33,006 bases of DNA from a virus: positions 1 through 33,006 of the IMG/VR virus record IMGVR_UViG_3300010430_000304. One strand, written 5' to 3'. This document shows, in pieces, positions 17,901-24,961 of this stretch. Within the stretch, counting starts at the first letter, position 1. Every line of letters begins with the position of its first letter. The notes under the pieces were generated by a model, which worked only from the letters and a program-made list of their open reading frames with translations, ran no database searches and was not told the origin of the DNA. The position numbers were made by a program, and so were the translations under genes.

Positions 17901-20900
17901 GATTGCAGAGTCAAGCGATAGTGCTAAAGAGATTGCAGAGACAATTGTTAATGAGCAGAAATTAATAAAAGAAGGTAAGGCGCAGAGTCAAGAATTATTT
18001 GGATCTAATACAGGAGTAACAGGCATCATCGGGCTTAAGTTTACTCCAGAAAGCTGGAGACGAGTAACGGGTGTAGATCCTGGGGAATTTGGTCTCACAA
18101 GTACCTGGATCAGTAAAGACGGCGTCAGTTTAGAAGACGGATGGGTTGATGCTGTTGGACAAGAAAATGTAACTTTAGAGGAGGTTGTTGAGTTTATGAA
18201 AAACAATCCTAATAATCAAGCCATAAAAGAGCTTACGGGTATAACAGCTTCAACTGAAACCTTAAGAAATTTAAAAGACAAATTTAAATCTTTAACAGGT
18301 CTAGAGGCAACGCCAACAAATGTAAATACCGTATTAGAAGTTGATCCTAATCGAGAGCCGTTAAGTATTGTTGAAGAAAATGTTAAGTCTAAATTAGAAA
18401 AAGAAGCTCAAGAGCCTGGAATATTTGGCAAAAAGAAAGGTCCAACAACAAAGAGCGTAACTGATGGAAAGCCTAAAATTGTTACTGTTAACGAGAGTCA
18501 AGCTTTAAAAGATCAAATAAATCTTGAAGTAAAAGCAGCAAAAGATTCAAAATTAGATCAGACTAAAAGAAGAAAATCTCTGTCTGATGCCATAAAATCT
18601 TTAGAAAAGTTAGGATCAATAACCTTAAAAAAAGCAAACTCCTTAATTAACAAGGTGTCGGGTGTGAATTTAAACAACCCCCGCCTAGTGAGTCAAGTTT
18701 TAGAATATGTCGATAAAGTTAATACAGACGCGAATAACGCTAAGAAGTTTAGTGATGCTGATAGCTTATCTAGAAAAATAAAAAAGCTTTTAAAAAGCGA
18801 AAGTTTAGATGGAGAGGTTTCGATTTCTGCAAAACAATTTTTAAAAATTGATCCAGCATTAGTGAGTGATTTAGATTTATATTTAGAAAACGCACAAAAA
18901 GTTGTAGATGGTCTAACAAAAAGCAAGACTGATAAAGATGGTAATATTATTGTAGCTGACGCCGTGGATATAAAAGCCCTTGACAAGTATACATCTAAGG
19001 AGATAGCTAAGGAAAATAAAATAATAAGAAAAGCTGAAGCCTTGGCATTCAGTGATTTAACTGGATTAAATTCTAACGAATTTACTCTTGAAGAAATGCG
19101 TGAAATTCTTGAAGAAGGAGATGGAGATAAAGATATACAAGCTAAGGAGGACAAGCTAATAGCTAAGGAGTCTATTATAAATAAAGGTGTAAAGAAAGCT
19201 TTTAGTGTTTATCAAGGAATAGTTAATGATATTATAAAAAACAACATTGACCCTTTTACTGGAGAAAAAATAAATATAAGTAAACAAGATCAAAAAATCA
19301 TAAAAGATTTTATGAATATAGATCTTGACTTAATGAATACCACCAAAGATAAACTACAAGCTTTAGATGCTATGGTTAATTTTGTCGTTAATCAAGGGAC
19401 GGGCGGAATGGTTGCTACAACTAAGAGTAACGAAGGAATGAAGAACGTTATCAAGGCAAATAAATTATTAAGGCCGGCTAGACCATTGAAATTATTTGGT
19501 TCTAAAAAAGTTGCTAATTTTTGGTACAAAAAACTAGGTGCAATGCCTAGAATAATGGAAAACTTATTTAAAGGAACGTCTACGGCTAGAATATTTAATA
19601 AGTTATCTGGGTTTGATGGGTTTAGAAACGGAGTTGCAAAAGCTGAAAGGTTAACAAATGATATTTCTCAGGATTATGTAGATAAGTTCATCAAGCCCAC
19701 AAGTAAATTTAATGCAATAAAAGGCATTACAAGAACACAGCCCAACGGCACAGATTTTAACACGGCGGCTAATGATACAGAAAGAGGTTTATTTGCTTTC
19801 ATGAGAAGAACGGTAGATGGAACTAAAGAGGATCAAAGAATTGAATTTGAAAGACGTAAAGGCTTAGTTGAAGAAACTATTAAAACCTTAAACGACTCAG
19901 GAGAAACAAAAAAAGCTCAACTTATTAAAGAAGCTGCTGATAAAATACTGTCAGGATCTAATAGTATACAAGATATTGAAAATAAGGTTGACCCTACAAA
20001 TAAAGAAGCTGTTGAGTGGATGACTGCTGAGTGGTCAAAAATTAGACCTGATTTAGAAAATGTATCTTTAAACGTATATAACAAAGTTTTAGGTAAAGAT
20101 ATAAACTACACACCAGACTCATTTAGTTTATTGAAAGATCAAGCTGGTAGTACTGACCAGGAGATTGGAAGCCCTCAATTTCAAGGTACTTCACAAAAAA
20201 TTTACGATAAAGAATCAGGTGTTTTAATGGATGTTGTTAGACCTAAAAGACTTACAACTGGAAGAGTTGTAAATCTCGGGTTTGATTCTTCCAATATAAG
20301 CAATCTAAAAGATGCTTTAACAGATCTTGAAACAGCAGAAAGTATACAGGTAATGAAAGGATTTATGGGGACTTCAAAAAATTTGAACCCTGAGTTTAAA
20401 AAATTAGTTCCTGATGTAGATAATAGAAACCTTATTTTTAGCAAGTTTCAGAATTACGTAAACTCCAAAAGAGGGGCAAGTGAAAAAATTGAAGATAAGG
20501 AGACTATAAAGCTTCTTAATCAAATAGCTGGAATTGGTGTCTCTAGAGTTTTAGGTGGACCAACTCAATTTATAAAGCAGTTAACCCCTTTAGTGAATAC
20601 AGCGACAAATTTAATGTTTGATCTTGGTTCTGTTGGTCAAGGAATATCTTTAATAACTTCAAATCCTGATGCTAGAATTTGGTTAAATAAGTCGGGTTAT
20701 GAAATTGCTAATCGTGGCTTACAGTCTATAACAAATTTAGAAGGGACTAACACAAAAATGGATAAGGCTGCTGAAGGTAAATGGGAGCAGGCTGGTAATG
20801 TTTTGTTAGAAGCTAATAAATTTTATTTACAAAAGTTTTTAGTAAGTCCAGATAAATTTGCAGCTCAAGCCTCTTGGATGGCTTACTATATGAATGACTT

Positions 20901-21990
20901 AAAAAAACAAGGTGTAGATCCTTCTAATATTGATTGGTCAAATCATAAAGTAAATAAACAAGCAGGCGCTTTTGCTGAACAACAAGTGGGAAGGCAACAG
21001 AATGTTTCCGATATAGACTTACAGGGTGACTTATTTAGAAGTAAAAACGCTGTGAATCAAGTTGCGCGTAAAATATTTTTTCCATTCGCTAATTTCTTGT
21101 TAAATCAAAAGACAAGAATGTATACTGACTTCAATATAGCGCTTAGTAAAACAGCTACAAAAGAAGATAAAAGAAGCGCGTATCGTTCTTTAGCTGGTCT
21201 TGGAGTAGAAACCGCTACATTTAACTTAATAGGTCTTGCTGTTACTCAAGCTTTAGCGTTAATGTCATCTGCGATTACTGGAGATGACGACGAGGAAGAT
21301 AAAGAAAAAGCGTTTCAAAATAGATTAAAAGGTAGGGCGGGTAATGTAGTTAAGGATGTTTTATCACCTATACCTCCTTTAGATGACATAACCTTACAGT
21401 TGATCAATAAGGTCATAAGAACAGCTAGTGATGGAGATGACCCTTTTCAATTTTTTGCAAAAGATGAAAAAACATTTATAGAACAAGCAGGTGTTTTAGG
21501 TATACCGCTTAAAACTGCTGAGGATTTATTTCAAATGATAGGTATGGGGTCTACTGGAACTTACACGGATAATTATGGTAATGAGAAAAAAATTGATCCA
21601 TCGTTAAGAGGACCAATCGCTCTTAATGCATTAGCTTATTTTTTATATAGTCTCGGGGTTCTTCCATCTGAAGCAGGATCTATTATTAAATACAATGTCA
21701 AGTCTTATAAAAAAGAACAGCAAAAAGATGAAAAAAGGGAACTTCAGGGATATAAGAATAAATCTGAAATGAAAAGATATGATAGAGAGTTATGGGAAAT
21801 GACATACGGAGAAAAATCTCCCGGATACAAAGAAAGAGAAGCTGAAAGAGAAGCTAAAAAACTTGAAAGAAAATTATTGCAACAAGAGAGAGATAAAGAG
21901 TACAATTATACTCCAGAGGAGAAAAAGAAAAAGAAAACAAAAAGAAAGAAAAAAAACAATAGGTTTGGAGGGAAAAATAGATTTAATTAA
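14917..21990 (+). CDS. giant internal virion/ejection protein, gp16-like (2357 aa)
   Basis: This is the largest gene of the window and the last large gene of the late arm. Residues 7-38 and 60-91 are two copies of a motif with consensus SPNG-x(12)-YG-R-x-L-D-G-L-K. Hydrophobic, Gly/Ala-rich segments that could insert into membranes occur near residues 328-355, 450-480, 525-550 and 628-650. The middle (about 740-1450) is charged, helical and low in hydrophobic residues. The C-terminal third holds phage internal-protein-like segments, including 'FFPFANFLLNQKTRMYTDFN' (about 2053-2072) and a hydrophobic helix (about 2095-2122), and ends in a very Lys-rich tail. No transglycosylase or polymerase active site is evident. 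Size, place and composition fit the large ejection/cargo protein of podoviruses. Confidence 0.6.
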   Translation: MEDELLFESPNGSVITESEAKSRYGDRFQGLVDSGNLKQTDKTADKKEEVEIDFDLDSFYISPNGTEIKGIDIVKKYGNRSQSLIDDGSLKKKEEANTESGSEDGSLALSSLQKSQKLFLEEQGIEVDSGNISGQYNTFLNETGSREVQTDLSMPNLTSLPRDLEEGLEIKPTKVDKNILSKLNINQEDYSKWEQLTQREESDSFEFLKYSPTTDENEEYLREKKDSEKLLSYKGEVIKKISDDLTTINSKLILSKNPQEQVLLLRAKKQLGEKLIEETNLLSKMGELFPTYKKYTSDLDLQRRKKIYEAGQIGGFTQAAYEGAEILKTIPNTIASFATGTVAAIPSLLDQGLASLGADKKGVLAGITEAFLDSSEAAEKDIGSVRRSGFISGKKVTVNGKEFIVTDEGDVIDDTTHVSVFGILSEEKIKQIKDRAKSINNSETFYDGGAFVQSGVQTVANLFALIYSGKIFSSGLKGVKLSSKVKGAIGMGSASYASTVAQSVEDMRADLVKAGLTEDEALGKAVMAGNAIASLDGLFSGLAGSNINLIGGGLKTIKSQIIDIVKNKGKDFSKKKLYGKIKTLAAENLKEVVVEELPVYFSEKGINAIVNAATGLDVRSSSVKKSEIIETIALTIGATTGLGGSQLLTSNQRSDAIRFVASEVSDLDQSIEDLVNKELLTPEQGKEAYDEIYAMQTAINRTNGTIINSDNMLEASDLLQQRLNLVKQKEGLEGPLKETIDEQIANVDEEIKAVQERDSKQSKQITNPEGELTTTPDGEQSFEGTIQEAPALEEERLRDNQVAKEAEVFEVDMESSDGTNTTVEVKTNLDGSREFTMIIDGQRSGTEVSKENTLSNKDYIEASYGEVITSKSKPITEVMSQKKIDALSSRQKKAIGLETTTEAVSDKKDPGFITKPSIKEPFIVRSLTGRKTSTQINFNEEGKIESVINTRTGKPVSEKARKVAEKIYLESIIDVNQGQRSQLNEGVSPDQINQEIAESSDSAKEIAETIVNEQKLIKEGKAQSQELFGSNTGVTGIIGLKFTPESWRRVTGVDPGEFGLTSTWISKDGVSLEDGWVDAVGQENVTLEEVVEFMKNNPNNQAIKELTGITASTETLRNLKDKFKSLTGLEATPTNVNTVLEVDPNREPLSIVEENVKSKLEKEAQEPGIFGKKKGPTTKSVTDGKPKIVTVNESQALKDQINLEVKAAKDSKLDQTKRRKSLSDAIKSLEKLGSITLKKANSLINKVSGVNLNNPRLVSQVLEYVDKVNTDANNAKKFSDADSLSRKIKKLLKSESLDGEVSISAKQFLKIDPALVSDLDLYLENAQKVVDGLTKSKTDKDGNIIVADAVDIKALDKYTSKEIAKENKIIRKAEALAFSDLTGLNSNEFTLEEMREILEEGDGDKDIQAKEDKLIAKESIINKGVKKAFSVYQGIVNDIIKNNIDPFTGEKINISKQDQKIIKDFMNIDLDLMNTTKDKLQALDAMVNFVVNQGTGGMVATTKSNEGMKNVIKANKLLRPARPLKLFGSKKVANFWYKKLGAMPRIMENLFKGTSTARIFNKLSGFDGFRNGVAKAERLTNDISQDYVDKFIKPTSKFNAIKGITRTQPNGTDFNTAANDTERGLFAFMRRTVDGTKEDQRIEFERRKGLVEETIKTLNDSGETKKAQLIKEAADKILSGSNSIQDIENKVDPTNKEAVEWMTAEWSKIRPDLENVSLNVYNKVLGKDINYTPDSFSLLKDQAGSTDQEIGSPQFQGTSQKIYDKESGVLMDVVRPKRLTTGRVVNLGFDSSNISNLKDALTDLETAESIQVMKGFMGTSKNLNPEFKKLVPDVDNRNLIFSKFQNYVNSKRGASEKIEDKETIKLLNQIAGIGVSRVLGGPTQFIKQLTPLVNTATNLMFDLGSVGQGISLITSNPDARIWLNKSGYEIANRGLQSITNLEGTNTKMDKAAEGKWEQAGNVLLEANKFYLQKFLVSPDKFAAQASWMAYYMNDLKKQGVDPSNIDWSNHKVNKQAGAFAEQQVGRQQNVSDIDLQGDLFRSKNAVNQVARKIFFPFANFLLNQKTRMYTDFNIALSKTATKEDKRSAYRSLAGLGVETATFNLIGLAVTQALALMSSAITGDDDEEDKEKAFQNRLKGRAGNVVKDVLSPIPPLDDITLQLINKVIRTASDGDDPFQFFAKDEKTFIEQAGVLGIPLKTAEDLFQMIGMGSTGTYTDNYGNEKKIDPSLRGPIALNALAYFLYSLGVLPSEAGSIIKYNVKSYKKEQQKDEKRELQGYKNKSEMKRYDRELWEMTYGEKSPGYKEREAEREAKKLERKLLQQERDKEYNYTPEEKKKKKTKRKKKNNRFGGKNRFN

Positions 21991-21995
21991 TAATT

Positions 21996-22166
21996 ATGCC
22001 ATTTAGAAGCAAAGCACAAAGAGCGTATATGTATAAGAATCTTCCTGAGATAGCGAAGAAATGGGAGAAAGAAACAACTTCTGGAACATTACCTAAGCGT
22101 ATACACGCAAAAAGTAAAGCCCCTAACTTAATCTCTCAGCGACGCAGAAGGGTTAAGTCAAAATAA
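21996..22166 (+). CDS. small basic phage protein (56 aa, 'MPFRSKAQRAYMY' type)
   Basis: The gene is short but convincing: ATG five bases after the giant-protein stop, in the same direction, encoding a very basic peptide that starts 'MPFRSKAQRAYMYKNLPEIA' and continues with 'KKWEKETTSGTLPKRI'. This opening is a recurrent small-protein family in phage genomes (Arg/Lys-rich, with a conserved SKAQRxxMY...PEIAKKWE pattern), of unknown function. The C-terminus has five basic residues in a row. It may bind DNA or a virion partner; that is a guess from charge. Its last nine bases overlap the end of an opposite-strand small ORF. Confidence 0.75.
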   Translation: MPFRSKAQRAYMYKNLPEIAKKWEKETTSGTLPKRIHAKSKAPNLISQRRRRVKSK

Positions 22167-22250
22167 AAACCTATACAATAGATATAGCAGTAGCGTATTA
22201 AGCATTATTGCTAATATAAAATTTAATTTAGGGTGTTTAGGATCGTACAT
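22158..22250 (-). CDS. possible tiny single-pass membrane protein (30 aa)
   Basis: A minus-strand ATG at 22250 opens a 30-residue frame that begins 'MYDPKHPKLN' and continues with about 20 almost unbroken hydrophobic residues (Phe, Ile, Leu, Ala, Tyr), ending 'YRFLF'. It overlaps the end of the upstream gene by 14 bases, like other couplings in this arm, and its stop overlaps the end of the plus-strand 56-aa gene. The pattern of polar N-terminus plus one transmembrane helix is what a small phage membrane protein (lysis-related, envelope or exclusion) would show, but at this length chance is a real alternative. Confidence 0.4.
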   Translation of the reverse strand: MYDPKHPKLNFILAIMLNTLLLYLLYRFLF

Positions 22251-22623
22251 ATCTAAATTGTTTTTTGTTTGTATATTTAACCTCTAAGTCTACTTCTGAG
22301 TTTGACCAAGATATTTCGCCTGTAATGGTTTGAGGATTGGAATATATAATTCCATCAATGCATTTCCATATTACAACAGGATTTAATCTTTTATCTATAA
22401 GCTTTAGTATTTTTCTTGCAGATATACTCAAAGGGAATGAATCAGAGATTTTAGTATTTATAACCTTAATCTCTGCATAAGCGTATAAGTTCTTGTTTTG
22501 ATCAAACAATTTATAATCTATATCTTGAGCGCTTAGTTTCTTATAGCTACCTCCATTTAATTTTACATAAGTATTAATAGCTTCTTTTTCCTGGGTTAAG
22601 TCTTGTTCTTTTTCAAAAATCAT
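22237..22623 (-). CDS. putative PD-(D/E)XK-like nuclease fold protein (128 aa)
   Basis: An ATG at 22674 is possible, but the ATG at 22623 overlaps the metallophosphoesterase stop as ATGA, the coupling used repeatedly in this arm, so it is preferred. The chain has 'AQDIDYKLFDQ' followed by 'YAYAEIKVI', i.e. Asp, then a strand, then Glu-x-Lys, with later 'SISARKILKLIDKRLNPVVIW' as helix plus strand. This order matches the PD-(D/E)XK nuclease core. The length suits a minimal domain. Function as a nuclease is inferred from these few residues only; it could be an inactive relative or a binding module. It is co-directional with the metallophosphoesterase. Confidence 0.5.
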   Translation of the reverse strand: MIFEKEQDLTQEKEAINTYVKLNGGSYKKLSAQDIDYKLFDQNKNLYAYAEIKVINTKISDSFPLSISARKILKLIDKRLNPVVIWKCIDGIIYSNPQTITGEISWSNSEVDLEVKYTNKKQFRYVRS

Positions 22624-23339
22624 AGCTCCATTAAGCAGTTGATAGCAGTATGGCCTCCAATTACCACTCCACATCCAATCGCTGGCTTCTTTCCTGCTTT
22701 CGCGTAAGCCATCGCGTAAGTGTCAAAATCAATCCCGCAGCCCACTTGCATTCCAAAAACTTTAAAGTTCCTTCCGACTGAGAATTCAGTATAACACTGC
22801 GTATGCAAATGACCTTGAACTGTACTCATCATATCTGCTTTGCTTTTTGTTCGAGCGGTGCCTGCTTCCCCGTGTACATATTGTACGTTATCATAAACAA
22901 CTCGCTCTGTAAAGTTCCAGTTTGGAGTGTTTAGCACGTCTTTGTAGTCTTTTATCCATTGTTTAGGAACATTGCTTGTTTGAGCTTTTCTCATCACTAA
23001 ACGATCATGATTACCTATCGTAACGTCTGCATCTGGAAATTCCTCATACCACCTGGAAAGCCTATCTATAGCTAACTCCAGCTCATCCCCGCCCGATAAA
23101 CCGTTCGCGTCGGTCTCATGATAAGAACTATAATGATTATCAATCACATCGCCAATAAATACGACGCGATTGCAATTCATTTTTGCGTAAACTTGCTTAC
23201 AGTGATCAAAGTATTCCTCTAAATCAAAAGGAGCGTGTAGGTCTCCAATGATAAGAATACGTTGCTCGTCTTTGTTAAGGTTGTCGTATGCTATCTTTTT
23301 ATTTCCGCTTAGTCTAGGTCTAAAGTCTTTATATCTCAT
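22620..23339 (-). CDS. calcineurin-like metallophosphoesterase (239 aa)
   Basis: All core motifs of the family are present in order: 'IIGDLHAP' (D33, H35), 'FIGDVID' (D64), 'GNHDR' (N110, H111), 'VHGE' and 'QGHLHTQ'. These residues bind two metal ions and hydrolyse phosphoesters. The length is normal for a single-domain phage enzyme. There is no signal peptide, so it acts in the cytoplasm. The substrate cannot be told; phage members of the family include phosphatases and nucleases, and the adjacent possible nuclease gene leaves a nucleic-acid role open. It overlaps the upstream 62-aa gene by 11 bases and the downstream gene by ATGA, so it is probably in one operon with both. Confidence 0.85.
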   Translation of the reverse strand: MRYKDFRPRLSGNKKIAYDNLNKDEQRILIIGDLHAPFDLEEYFDHCKQVYAKMNCNRVVFIGDVIDNHYSSYHETDANGLSGGDELELAIDRLSRWYEEFPDADVTIGNHDRLVMRKAQTSNVPKQWIKDYKDVLNTPNWNFTERVVYDNVQYVHGEAGTARTKSKADMMSTVQGHLHTQCYTEFSVGRNFKVFGMQVGCGIDFDTYAMAYAKAGKKPAIGCGVVIGGHTAINCLMEL

Positions 23340-23517
23340 CTTGAAGGGAATCAGTTATTGCTTTTAGTTTTTTGCTCAAAGAAACCACCTCTGACTTAAG
23401 TAAGCTGTAGTCTTTGTCCATCAATAATTCATATATATTATCTAATGAATCATGAAGACCATTCATTATGAAGTTAATGTTTTGTATTCTTTTGCGTTCA
23501 ATGGGAGGTATTTTCAT
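23329..23517 (-). CDS. small helical protein of unknown function (62 aa)
   Basis: The frame overlaps the metallophosphoesterase start by 11 bases and has an AT-rich leader like other genes of this arm. The product is basic at the N-terminus ('MKIPPIERKRIQN') and then helical with regular Leu/Ile spacing, suggesting a short coiled coil or helical hairpin. I do not recognise a family. Its reality is supported by tight packing and direction rather than by homology. Confidence 0.55.
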   Translation of the reverse strand: MKIPPIERKRIQNINFIMNGLHDSLDNIYELLMDKDYSLLKSEVVSLSKKLKAITDSLQDEI

Positions 23518-23538
23518 TTAATTTAATTTAAAACACAC

Positions 23539-23554
23539 CTTTCCCCCCAGAAAG
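23539..23554 (-). other. G6-containing stem-loop in a short intergenic gap
   Basis: On the minus strand CTTTC-TGGGGG-GAAAG forms a perfect 5-bp stem between the 85-aa gene and the 62-aa gene. Six consecutive Gs are unusual in such AT-rich DNA. The element is followed by GTGTGTTTT, so it could be a weak terminator, a processing site or a translational control hairpin for the next gene. Confidence 0.35.
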
Positions 23555-23567
23555 TAAGTTTATTTAT

Positions 23568-23825
23568 TTATTTATTGTTTTCAGTTAAATCTTTTTCATT
23601 CATGTGCGCCTCTAGAAAATAACCATCTATGGGGCTAACTTGAGTTATAGCTCTATATATTTTTCTACTGGATGTCTTAGCTTTCTTTTTTTCAGCAGCC
23701 GTGGAATCTAAGCCAAGGTTAGTGTACATATAAGAGTCTATACGGAGAAGTGTATCTACTTTTTTCTTTATACTCCAGGTTTTAAACCGTGTTATTTTGC
23801 TTATATCGTCTATTGTGTAGTTCAT
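23568..23825 (-). CDS. conserved-looking small phage protein (85 aa)
   Basis: This is the first gene of the last early unit, 19 bases behind the best promoter of the window. The first half is helical and may form a helix-turn-helix-like bundle ('YTIDDISKITRFKTWSIKKKVDTLLRID'), followed by 'SYMYTNLGLDSTAAEKKKA' and an Arg/Tyr-containing helix. I have an impression of similar small proteins in marine phages but cannot name a family or role. Its 3' end runs into four TTTA units (23559-23574, plus strand) that supply several stop codons. Confidence 0.6.
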   Translation of the reverse strand: MNYTIDDISKITRFKTWSIKKKVDTLLRIDSYMYTNLGLDSTAAEKKKAKTSSRKIYRAITQVSPIDGYFLEAHMNEKDLTENNK

Positions 23826-23843
23826 TTTCTTATATTATATACT

Positions 23844-23875
23844 CAAATTTACTAAAAAATATAATAAGTTATCAA
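23844..23875 (-). promoter_or_regulatory. Bacteroidota-type promoter (TTG-N21-TAAATTTG)
   Basis: On the minus strand, TTG (23875-23873) is followed after 21 bases by TAAATTTG (23851-23844), a full match to the Bacteroidota TTG-N17/23-TAnnTTTG promoter. It lies 19 bases before the 85-aa gene. This is the only site in the window where both boxes are present. The -33 box overlaps a perfect palindrome, suggesting control. Confidence 0.6.
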
Positions 23876-23891
23876 TAATTAGGTAATTATT
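23874..23891. promoter_or_regulatory. perfect 8-bp inverted repeat, possible operator
   Basis: AATAATTA-GG-TAATTATT is a perfect dyad of two 8-base arms around GG. It lies between the stop of the DnaA-domain-IV-like gene and the promoter at 23844-23875 and overlaps that promoter's -33 TTG. It is a plausible operator for a dimeric repressor; as a terminator stem it would be weak because the stem is entirely A-T. Confidence 0.45.
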
Positions 23892-23894
23892 TAT

Positions 23895-24416
23895 TTATTT
23901 TAGTCCTAATATCTTAAAAACCCTTCCTCCGGTGCTACAATCGTACCCCTGTCCTTCTAGGTATTTTTTATGACTTCTTAATGAATCTTTCAGATTAACA
24001 ACAGTTTCAATTAAATCTTCACGGTTAGAAACAATCTCTTCATTTAATTTTTCTAGGTGTTTTATTTTAATTAAAGCCTCCTCTAGCGTTAGAGAGTCTT
24101 CTATTATATCTGCATCTTTTGCTCTGTATTTGTCTTTAACCCAATTAAATTTTATAGAAAATTCTTTGTCAAATTCCTTAAGATCCCTGCATCTCTTTAT
24201 GTTATGCAATACAGAGGTGTGGTCTTTTCTTGGCTCAATAGTTTTACCTAATTTATCTAAGCCATAAGAAGTAAACTCTTTAGCTAAAAAAAAATATATC
24301 ATTCTAGCGTCCAAATACACAGTCTTGCGGCTAATATTAGTAAACGGATCGTCAAGGTCTACCTTTAATAGGTCGTATATTACTTTCTTGATAGCTTCAA
24401 TTCTTAAATCATTCAT
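23895..24416 (-). CDS. DnaA domain IV-like DNA-binding protein with C-terminal coiled coil (173 aa)
   Basis: The ATG at 24416, four bases after the upstream stop, is preferred over one at 24467 because it opens directly with 'MNDLRIEAIKKVIYDLL'. Residues 30-80 read like the C-terminal DNA-binding domain of DnaA: 'SRKTVYLDARMIYFFLAKEF', 'YGLDKLGKTI' and 'RKDHTSVLHNIKRCRDL', the last matching the signature loop (R-D-H-T/S-T-V) that contacts DnaA boxes. No AAA+ ATPase part is present. Residues about 108-155 form a charged coiled coil. A stand-alone domain IV could bind the phage origin or compete with host DnaA; neither is shown. It ends the primase/helicase unit. Confidence 0.65.
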   Translation of the reverse strand: MNDLRIEAIKKVIYDLLKVDLDDPFTNISRKTVYLDARMIYFFLAKEFTSYGLDKLGKTIEPRKDHTSVLHNIKRCRDLKEFDKEFSIKFNWVKDKYRAKDADIIEDSLTLEEALIKIKHLEKLNEEIVSNREDLIETVVNLKDSLRSHKKYLEGQGYDCSTGGRVFKILGLK

Positions 24417-24420
24417 AGTT

Positions 24421-24753
24421 TTATTTTTTATGTAAATTAATATAGTCAAGGTATTGGTCTGAATCAATAATGTTTAACTTATGGAATAGAGGCCATACGT
24501 TTTTATAATTCATAAACTCTACACTGTAGAAGAACGGATCTTCCTCGCCAACTACACCTGCTACTATTCCAATCTCATCTTCGGATTGAATTCCATTATT
24601 TATTATATCTTCGGATAGTTCCTCTACTATTCCGTCTAGGTGTTTTATTATTGAAGCGCTATACTTCACTGGTAAGTTTTCTAGTTCTATTAAAAAATTT
24701 TCCTCCAGCTCATAATAAAAATCATCCCCTGTATACCTCTGCTTTGAATCCAT
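24421..24753 (-). CDS. acidic protein of unknown function (110 aa)
   Basis: The start overlaps the VRR-NUC gene end by 32 bases and the stop lies four bases before the DnaA-like gene. The product is acidic, helical in the first 55 residues, and ends 'NLHKK'. The central 'EIGIVAGVVGEEDPFFYSVE' segment could be a strand pair. I see no known motif. Tight packing within the replication unit is the main support for it being a real gene. Confidence 0.55.
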   Translation of the reverse strand: MDSKQRYTGDDFYYELEENFLIELENLPVKYSASIIKHLDGIVEELSEDIINNGIQSEDEIGIVAGVVGEEDPFFYSVEFMNYKNVWPLFHKLNIIDSDQYLDYINLHKK

Positions 24754-24961
24754 ATTTCTTTAATTCTTTAAGTCTATACTCTTGTAGTGCAGAAACTTTC
24801 CCCTTGCTTGTTTTGACCTCGTAGAATTCAATGCTCTTGTCGGGATGTAAAGCCAATAGGTCAGGTATCCCATTCTTATTAGTCTTTATAAGTTTTAAAA
24901 CATAATACCCCAGCTCTTCTAGCTCTTTAATCTTTTTCGACTGCACCTGTTGCTCTGTCAT
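24722..24961 (-). CDS. VRR-NUC domain nuclease (79 aa)
   Basis: The whole chain is a minimal VRR-NUC (PD-(D/E)XK superfamily) domain: an N-terminal helix ('QSKKIKELEELGYYVLKL'), the motif G31-I-P-D34-L, then 'FYEVKTSKGKVS' with E48-V-K50, and a final helix/strand with 'LQEYRLKELKKYGFKAEV'. D34, E48 and K50 form the metal-binding active site. Stand-alone VRR-NUC proteins in phages are thought to act on branched or flap DNA, often beside SNF2-type helicases, and here the SF2 helicase gene is two genes upstream. The start overlaps the preceding 77-aa gene by 35 bases. Confidence 0.85.
   Translation of the reverse strand: MTEQQVQSKKIKELEELGYYVLKLIKTNKNGIPDLLALHPDKSIEFYEVKTSKGKVSALQEYRLKELKKYGFKAEVYRG

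Noticed and set aside
18693-19154. 153-residue open frame on the minus strand
   Set aside because: It runs antisense inside the giant ejection-type gene, has a Ser/Leu-rich composition typical of a shadow frame, and has no start context or neighbours on that strand.
22185-22213. Stem-loop TAGCAGTA...TATTGCTA between the convergent arms, as a bidirectional terminator
   Set aside because: The stem includes a G-T pair, the loop is 13 bases long, no T tract follows on either strand, and it lies inside the candidate membrane-peptide gene.
22621-22674. Longer start (22674) for the PD-(D/E)XK-like gene
   Set aside because: It would overlap the metallophosphoesterase gene by 55 bases and add residues that do not fit the fold; the ATGA-coupled ATG at 22623 is better.
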